Program-made: the position numbers and the translations under genes | From: Acidimicrobiales bacterium | Lineage (GTDB): Bacteria; Actinomycetota; Acidimicrobiia; Acidimicrobiales; SZUA-35 | Direction of reading: 5' to 3' | Length of the DNA stretch: 10,285 nucleotides | NCBI GenBank assembly: GCA_013003325.1 | Contig: JABDJU010000060.1 | Coordinates: forward strand, 1-10,285 | Shown here: positions 6,200-10,285 of the stretch, piece after piece | Layout: each line of letters starts with the position of its first letter | Position numbering within the stretch: position 1 is the stretch's first letter | Notes under the pieces: generated by a model | The model's database searches: none | What the model was told of the DNA's origin: nothing | The model's input: only the letters and a program-made list of their open reading frames with translations

Positions 6200-7063
6200 A
6201 TGGATCCCCTGATCATTGGCGCAATCGTCATCGCAGTGCTGGCGGTGGCTGCGCTGGCGTTGGCCGTGCGCAACAGCGATACGAGCACTGCGATCGGGCA
6301 ACTGTCCGACGAGACGGTCAAGCGCGACCGCAAGGTCGACATCCCCGAGCCTGAAAAGGTCACCGTCGCCGCCGGCAAGGAGATCGAGGCGTTGGGGTCA
6401 GCCCGCGGCCGCGCCGCGCTCGTCGCCGCCGAGTCGGCCCCTCCGGTGGCCTACGTGCCGCCGGATCCCGAAACCCTCGGCGTCGCCCGCCGCCAGTTCC
6501 TCAACCGTGGCATCCTCGCGATGTTCGGGCTCGGAATCACCAGCTTCGGAGCGGCCTCGATCGGCTTCCTCTGGCCCCAGGGCGTCAGCGGTTTCGGTTC
6601 CAAAGTGACCGTCGGCCGAATCCCCGACATTCAGGCGGCGATCATCGCCGGCAACGGGTTCTTCTACGTGCCCGAGGGCCGGATGTGGATCACCGAGTAC
6701 CCGGCTGCTGCCCTTGAGAAGGCCGAAAGTCAGTACGGCTTCTTCGGTCAGGTTGAGCAGGGGTTGAAAGCGGGGGTTGTCGCGACCTACCAAACATGTC
6801 CCCACCTCGGGTGCCGCGTGCCCGAGTGCACCACCTCGCAGTGGTTCGAATGCCCTTGCCACGGCTCCCAGTACAACCGTGTCGGTGAGAAGAAAGGTGG
6901 CCCCGCTCCTCGCGGCATGGATCGGTTCCCGATGGAGGTCAACGCGGCCAATGAGCTGATCGTCGACACCGGTACAGTCATCCAGGGTCCGCCGATCGGA
7001 ACCAACACCACCGGCCAAGAAGCCGAAGGACCAAACTGCATCAGCGGAGCCGAGGAGCATTAA
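6200..7063 (+). CDS. qcrA: Rieske [2Fe-2S] protein with two membrane helices and internal Tat motif
   Basis: This 287-residue protein is the high-potential iron-sulfur subunit that takes the first electron from quinol and passes it to cytochrome c. Box 1 is C200-P-H202-L-G-C205 and box 2 is C218-P-C220-H221-G-S. C200, H202, C218 and H221 would bind the cluster, and C205-C220 would form the stabilising disulfide. An additional C210 lies between the boxes. The N-terminus has a first hydrophobic helix (4-23), a ~75-residue charged linker, then R97-R98-Q-F-L and a second helix (104-125). Twin arginine plus FL before a helix is the Tat signal expected for a folded Rieske domain. Similar dual Sec/Tat insertion is known for Streptomyces Rieske protein, which has three helices; only two are visible here. 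The stop codon overlaps the next start by one base (TAATG), so the two proteins are probably made in a fixed ratio. Confidence 0.95.
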   Translation: MDPLIIGAIVIAVLAVAALALAVRNSDTSTAIGQLSDETVKRDRKVDIPEPEKVTVAAGKEIEALGSARGRAALVAAESAPPVAYVPPDPETLGVARRQFLNRGILAMFGLGITSFGAASIGFLWPQGVSGFGSKVTVGRIPDIQAAIIAGNGFFYVPEGRMWITEYPAAALEKAESQYGFFGQVEQGLKAGVVATYQTCPHLGCRVPECTTSQWFECPCHGSQYNRVGEKKGGPAPRGMDRFPMEVNAANELIVDTGTVIQGPPIGTNTTGQEAEGPNCISGAEEH

Positions 7064-8661
7064 TGCCACTGTTTGGAGCTGAAATGATCGTGGCGGTCGA
7101 TTTTCGGGCCATAGGTCTGGTCGTCGGCGCGGTCGTCTTCATCGCGTTCGTGGCGCTTTTCGTACGCAACGTTTTCACGGCCCGTGACGAGCTGGGTTCA
7201 GAGATCGAACTCGCTGCCAACCGAGCCGAATACCTGTCCGATGAGGAGCTCGAAACTACCAAGCTCGATCGTTCGCTCACCTTCGCCTTGGGGATTCTCA
7301 CGATCACCGCCGTGATACTGCCCTTCTACTGGCTGGGAGAACCGGGTCGCCAAGAGGGCGCTATCGAGGTGCTGGATGAGACCTTCATCAGGCGCGGCAC
7401 GAACCTGTATCAGCAGGGTGCACAGTGCGTGAACTGTCACGGCGGCGGCGGTGTCGGTGGCGTTGCCGCCTATGTGTACCAGGATGCCGACGGTCAGTTC
7501 CTCGGCAACGCCTCCTGGGTCGCTCCGGCCCTCAACAACGTGCTTCACCGCTATTCCGAGGAAGAAGTCACCTATGTCTTGAACTTCGGACGGCCCGGCT
7601 CGCCGATGGCAGCGTGGGGAACGCCCGGTGGTGGGCCCCTCACTTCGCAGCAGCTCGAATACGTGATCGACTACATGGGCACCTTCCAGGTGCAGAGTCT
7701 CGATCCGCTCGACATTCAAGCCGCCGGTGAGGACGAGCTCGACTTCTTCGACGAAGGGTCGATCGCTGCTCAAGAAGCCGCCAACGAACTCGCCGCCGAC
7801 ATTCGCGGCGAAGTGCAACGATCGCTCGACGACGGTGAGTTCGCCACCGTCGGTGAAGCCGTGTTCAACCTCGGTCTCTACAGCGGCTATCAAGCGGGCT
7901 CGTTGAGTTGCGCCCGGTGTCATACCGCTGGCTGGTCGCTCGGCCCCGACGTGGTGCCCAATATTCTCGAACCCGGCGTTGCGGCCTGCGGCGGCGGCGA
8001 TCCCTCGGGCATCGGGTTCAGCCTGTGTGGCGGGGTCAAGGAGCGCTTCCCCGACGACACCTGGAAGGATCCGCGCGGCGGCTGGCTGGACAGCACCGAC
8101 CCCGAGACGCCCGGCGCCGGCGTCGACTACGTGCTCGCCATGGACATGACCCGTATCCCCCTCGACGACAAGGGCGTCGCTCTCACCGACCGCAGCGACG
8201 ACGACGGCGAACCGATCCCCTACACGATTGTCGAAGGCGGCGACCTCGCCGACTGTGAGTATTACAGCGACCTTTGGGAGCCGGGCGGGATCCCTACCGA
8301 TGCGTACCCGTTCGATCCTCGCATCGATCTCGTGGTCGCTGAAGAGGCGGGCGAAGGAGTGACCGGCGACTTCGTCGACCCGCCCGTGCTCACCGAGGCC
8401 GACCTGGCCGGCGAGTTCGACGGGGAGACCCTCACCCTCGCCGATCGCCGCCTTGCCGCCGGTTGCACCGTGGTGGAAATGCCCGAACGCACCAGCAACG
8501 CTCACTACGACTTCATTGTCGGCGGCGCTGATGCGGGCGTCGGTTACGGACGGGGTGGCCAGAGCGGAGCGGGCATGATGCCCGGCTTCGGGAAGACGCT
8601 TCCGCCCGACCTGATTCAGGCTGTGGTTGACTACGAGCGTGAGGAGATCGAGCAGCGATGA
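7063..8661 (+). CDS. Membrane-anchored dihaem cytochrome c of the reductase complex
   Basis: The 532 residues begin with two membrane helices (about 14-35 and 70-91), followed by a large external region with two haem sites: C122-V-N-C125-H126 and C283-A-R-C286-H287. M182 in the SPMAAWG motif is the probable sixth ligand of haem 1; M505 or M506 near the C-terminus (GAGMMPGFG) would serve haem 2. The 218 residues between the second CxxCH and that methionine are far more than a normal cytochrome c fold needs. They hold an acidic, Asp/Pro/Gly-rich insertion with further cysteines (in CGGGDPSGIGFSLCGG, LADCEYY and AAGCTVV) that may form disulfides. It would replace cytochrome c1/f as electron acceptor from Rieske, as dihaem QcrC does in Actinobacteria, but its two N-terminal helices differ from QcrC's C-terminal anchor. 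ATG 7063 has GAGGAG upstream and overlaps the Rieske stop; ATG 7084 is a weaker alternative. Its end overlaps the next gene by four bases. Confidence 0.92.
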   Translation: MPLFGAEMIVAVDFRAIGLVVGAVVFIAFVALFVRNVFTARDELGSEIELAANRAEYLSDEELETTKLDRSLTFALGILTITAVILPFYWLGEPGRQEGAIEVLDETFIRRGTNLYQQGAQCVNCHGGGGVGGVAAYVYQDADGQFLGNASWVAPALNNVLHRYSEEEVTYVLNFGRPGSPMAAWGTPGGGPLTSQQLEYVIDYMGTFQVQSLDPLDIQAAGEDELDFFDEGSIAAQEAANELAADIRGEVQRSLDDGEFATVGEAVFNLGLYSGYQAGSLSCARCHTAGWSLGPDVVPNILEPGVAACGGGDPSGIGFSLCGGVKERFPDDTWKDPRGGWLDSTDPETPGAGVDYVLAMDMTRIPLDDKGVALTDRSDDDGEPIPYTIVEGGDLADCEYYSDLWEPGGIPTDAYPFDPRIDLVVAEEAGEGVTGDFVDPPVLTEADLAGEFDGETLTLADRRLAAGCTVVEMPERTSNAHYDFIVGGADAGVGYGRGGQSGAGMMPGFGKTLPPDLIQAVVDYEREEIEQR

Positions 8662-9575
8662 GTAGTGCAACCATGCTCGCCTTTGTCGGCGGTCTCGAGT
8701 TCGACATCTTCTTCCGCGGTCTGCTGTCGGTGCTGGTCGGCGTCGTCGTGCTGATCGGTGGCTCCTACCTCATCGTCGCCACCAACACCGGATCGCGAAC
8801 CGGCGGTCTCATCGCCTTCGGAGCACTGTTCGGATGGATGTTCCTGATGGGAATCGTGTGGACGGTCTACGGAATCGGATGGGTCGGTGAAGCCCAGAGC
8901 TGGAGTCTCGAGGAAGTGTCCACCGGCGACCTCGAGCTCGCCGAGAACGTCGACGCGTCAGAGCTCGGGATTTCGCTGGGCCGATCCAACGACTTCTTCG
9001 CGTCCGTGTCTGGAGCTGATGCCGACGAGCGGCAACGCAACGCGCTCGAGTTCGCGAGCGAGAATGAGGATCGGTTGAGCGGGTGGGAGTACCTCGCTGC
9101 GTCCAATCCGCGACGCGGTGATGCTCAATCGGCTGCCGAGGAATACCTGATCGAAGAGAACGTCTTCGATACCCCGAACGACTACATCCCGCTTCAGTTC
9201 GGAGGGTTCGCGCTGGGCGGCAAACCGGCCGGAGTGGAAGGCGACAGCGTCCTCACCCGGTTCCGCAAGAAGGCCGAATCTATCCTGAATCCATTCCACG
9301 GGCAGGAGTTGGTCGCCATCCAGGTTCAGGCCGTGCTCCCACAGCCCACATTGCCGGGCCAGGCCCCGCCGATCCCGGTTGCCGATGAGAGCGCCGATGT
9401 GGTCACCGTGATCCTGGAGCGCGACCGAGGCGGTCCGGTTCCCTGGCTGATCAGCGGCACCCGGTTCGTGCCGGCGGCGTTCACGATCATCAATGCGATC
9501 CTGTTTGCGATCGTGGCCTACCTCATGCACATTCGTGACAAGCGAGAGATGGCGATCCGCGCCGCCGCAACCTAG
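8658..9575 (+). CDS. Membrane protein with large extracytoplasmic domain, function unknown, linked to the reductase
   Basis: I do not recognise this 305-residue protein. It has helices at about 20-41 and 49-72, a hydrophilic domain from ~73 to ~265, and a third helix at about 270-291 with a basic tail (HIRDKREMAIR). By the positive-inside rule the tail is cytoplasmic, which places the central domain outside the membrane, where the cytochrome c domains lie. The central part is acidic and contains a proline-rich strip (about 229-241, PQPTLPGQAPPIP). There is no cysteine, no CxxCH and no clear cofactor motif, so it is unlikely to carry electrons. It starts inside the end of the dihaem cytochrome c gene (ATGA overlap) and stops 21 bases before nuoA, so it is made together with both. 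A structural or assembly subunit of the reductase, or a link between reductase and oxidase, would fit the context. That is inference; the coding call is secure. Confidence 0.87.
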   Translation: MSSATMLAFVGGLEFDIFFRGLLSVLVGVVVLIGGSYLIVATNTGSRTGGLIAFGALFGWMFLMGIVWTVYGIGWVGEAQSWSLEEVSTGDLELAENVDASELGISLGRSNDFFASVSGADADERQRNALEFASENEDRLSGWEYLAASNPRRGDAQSAAEEYLIEENVFDTPNDYIPLQFGGFALGGKPAGVEGDSVLTRFRKKAESILNPFHGQELVAIQVQAVLPQPTLPGQAPPIPVADESADVVTVILERDRGGPVPWLISGTRFVPAAFTIINAILFAIVAYLMHIRDKREMAIRAAAT

Positions 9576-9580
9576 GTCGA

Positions 9581-9585
9581 GGAGG
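9581..9585 (+). promoter_or_regulatory. Ribosome binding site for nuoA
   Basis: GGAGG lies eleven bases before ATG 9597 in a 21-bp gap that contains no promoter-like element. This supports nuoA being read from the same message as the reductase genes upstream. Confidence 0.5.
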
Positions 9586-9596
9586 ACAATCCCGAA

Positions 9597-10130
9597 ATGA
9601 GTCAGTACCTACCCGTTCTGGCCCTCCTGGTTCTCGGGATCCTCTTCGCGTTCGGGAGCTTCGTGGCGTCCCGTCTGTTGGCCCCCAGCCGAACGACACA
9701 GGAGAAGCTGGCGCCCTACGAGTGCGGAATCATCCCCGGCCGGGAGCCGCCGCAGCGATTCCCGGTTCGGTTCTACCTCGTGGCAATGATGTTCGTGATC
9801 TTCGACATCGAGATCATCTTTCTCTACCCCTATGCCGTCACCCACGAGGCCCTCGGCCGCTTCGGGCTCATCGCCATTGTGATCTTCTCGGCTCTGGTGT
9901 TCGAGAGTTTCGTGTACCTGATCTCCAAGGGAGCGATCGACTGGGGTCCGCTCCAGTACAACTCGCCGGTGCGGACCTCGGCCGCCGAAACTGCGGTCGA
10001 TCCTTCCCGAACGGTGACGAGTACGGTTCGCCGGGTGGGAACCGAGGGGCGAGCCCCGCTGCCGTCGGACTCCTCGATTCCGGAACCGTCGATCAGGGAC
10101 CTTGAACCGGCTATGGCAGGAGACCACTGA
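9597..10130 (+). CDS. nuoA: NADH-quinone oxidoreductase subunit A with C-terminal extension
   Basis: NuoA is a small membrane subunit of complex I, at the junction between the peripheral arm and the proton-pumping arm. The signature is intact: KLAPYECGIIP at 37-47 (E42, C43), then RFPVRFYLVAMMFVIFDIEIIFLYPYA at 54-80 with conserved D70 and E72. Three membrane helices are at about 4-28, 58-80 and 88-110. Typical NuoA is ~120 residues; this one is 177. The extra tail (about 125-177) is hydrophilic and rich in Ser, Thr, Pro and Arg with no recognisable domain. It follows the reductase genes after 21 bases and overlaps nuoB by one base (TGATG). The direct fusion of a complex I operon to a b6f-like operon is uncommon. 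The rest of nuo is expected to continue to the right of the window. Confidence 0.96.
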   Translation: MSQYLPVLALLVLGILFAFGSFVASRLLAPSRTTQEKLAPYECGIIPGREPPQRFPVRFYLVAMMFVIFDIEIIFLYPYAVTHEALGRFGLIAIVIFSALVFESFVYLISKGAIDWGPLQYNSPVRTSAAETAVDPSRTVTSTVRRVGTEGRAPLPSDSSIPEPSIRDLEPAMAGDH

Positions 10131-10285
10131 TGGGCCTGCTCTCCGATGTTCAACAGCACGGCTTAGAGGGCCTCGAGCACAACGTCCTCACGGCACCGCT
10201 GGAGAAGTTGGTGAATTGGAGCCGAGCCCGGTCGTCGTGGCCGGCGACGTTCGGGCTGGCGTGCTGTGCCATCGAGATGATGGCC
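10130..10285 (+). CDS. nuoB: NADH-quinone oxidoreductase subunit B, N-terminal part (runs off right edge)
   Basis: The ATG overlaps the nuoA stop, and 52 codons are readable to the window edge. The sequence ends WPATFGLACCAIEMMA. This is the NuoB signature: the adjacent pair C45-C46 supplies two of the ligands for cluster N2, the [4Fe-4S] centre that hands electrons to quinone. The remaining two cysteine ligands are beyond the window. About 30 residues precede the conserved core (LEKLVNWSRARSSWPATFG), as is normal for the family. The nuoA-nuoB order is the standard start of a nuo operon. Confidence 0.93.
   Translation, partial: MGLLSDVQQHGLEGLEHNVLTAPLEKLVNWSRARSSWPATFGLACCAIEMMA

Noticed and set aside
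3141..7465. Glycine runs just after the haem motifs (CHGAGGGGG and CHGGGGVGG) as a DNA repeat or sign of gene duplication
   Set aside because: The similarity is limited to the short haem-proximal loop that many c-type cytochromes share. The surrounding sequences differ and codon usage is not repeated, so convergence or distant family relationship explains it.
7198..8670. A 490-codon open frame on the minus strand
   Set aside because: It lies entirely antisense to the dihaem cytochrome c, whose CxxCH motifs, ligand methionines and coupled start and stop make it the real gene. Long antisense frames are common in GC-rich coding DNA, and the product shows no family motif.
1..10285. CRISPR arrays, insertion sequences, tRNA or rRNA genes
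   Set aside because: No regularly spaced repeats, transposase-like frames, terminal inverted repeats or tRNA-like cloverleaf were seen on either strand; coding sequence fills almost the whole window.

Overview
The window is GC-rich, tightly packed bacterial DNA. It most likely comes from a high-GC Actinomycetota, and class Acidimicrobiia is my best guess. That placement is inferred from several things: a Rieske protein with an internal twin-arginine motif, leaderless-looking starts, a near-consensus Rex operator, a secreted protein with DUF4214-type modules, and the short IPEHLLKRS-type N-terminal motif. No marker gene here proves it.

Layout. Positions 1-277 (minus strand) hold the N-terminal part of a SixA-type phosphohistidine phosphatase that runs off the left edge. 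Divergent from it, 375-2696 (plus) encodes a secreted zinc-metalloprotease-like protein with two fibronectin-III-like modules and DUF4214-type repeats. From 2763 to the right edge every gene is on the plus strand and belongs to respiratory electron transfer. In order these are: a membrane-anchored monohaem cytochrome c (2763-3620); a 106-bp gap with a near-perfect Rex-type operator (3659-3676); a small three-helix membrane protein (3727-4170); a dicluster ferredoxin (4172-4588); a cytochrome b6-type subunit (4622-5413); a subunit-IV-type cytochrome b C-terminal half with a long extension (5434-6186); a Rieske protein (6200-7063); a dihaem cytochrome c (7063-8661); an unrecognised three-helix membrane protein (8658-9575); then nuoA (9597-10130) and the start of nuoB (10130 to the edge), the first genes of complex I.

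How they work together. The 3727-10285 block is spaced like one operon: the gaps are 1, 33, 20, 13 and 21 nt, and three junctions overlap by 1-4 nt. It encodes a split, b6f-like quinol:cytochrome c reductase (b6 + subunit IV + Rieske + c-type cytochromes), followed directly by NADH:quinone oxidoreductase. Complex I would reduce (mena)quinone and the b/Rieske complex would reoxidise it. The Rex-like site suggests the whole chain is tuned to NADH/NAD+.

Most interesting point. The cytochrome b is b6f-like in several details: it is split, it has 14 residues between the second pair of haem ligands, and it has a cysteine exactly 51 residues before the first haem ligand, where b6f complexes attach the extra haem c_n (c_i). 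The operon also encodes a cytosolic-type 2[4Fe-4S] ferredoxin and two unknown membrane proteins. This may be a non-photosynthetic b6f-like complex with its own ferredoxin module near the haem c_n side. That model is a testable inference, not a demonstrated function.
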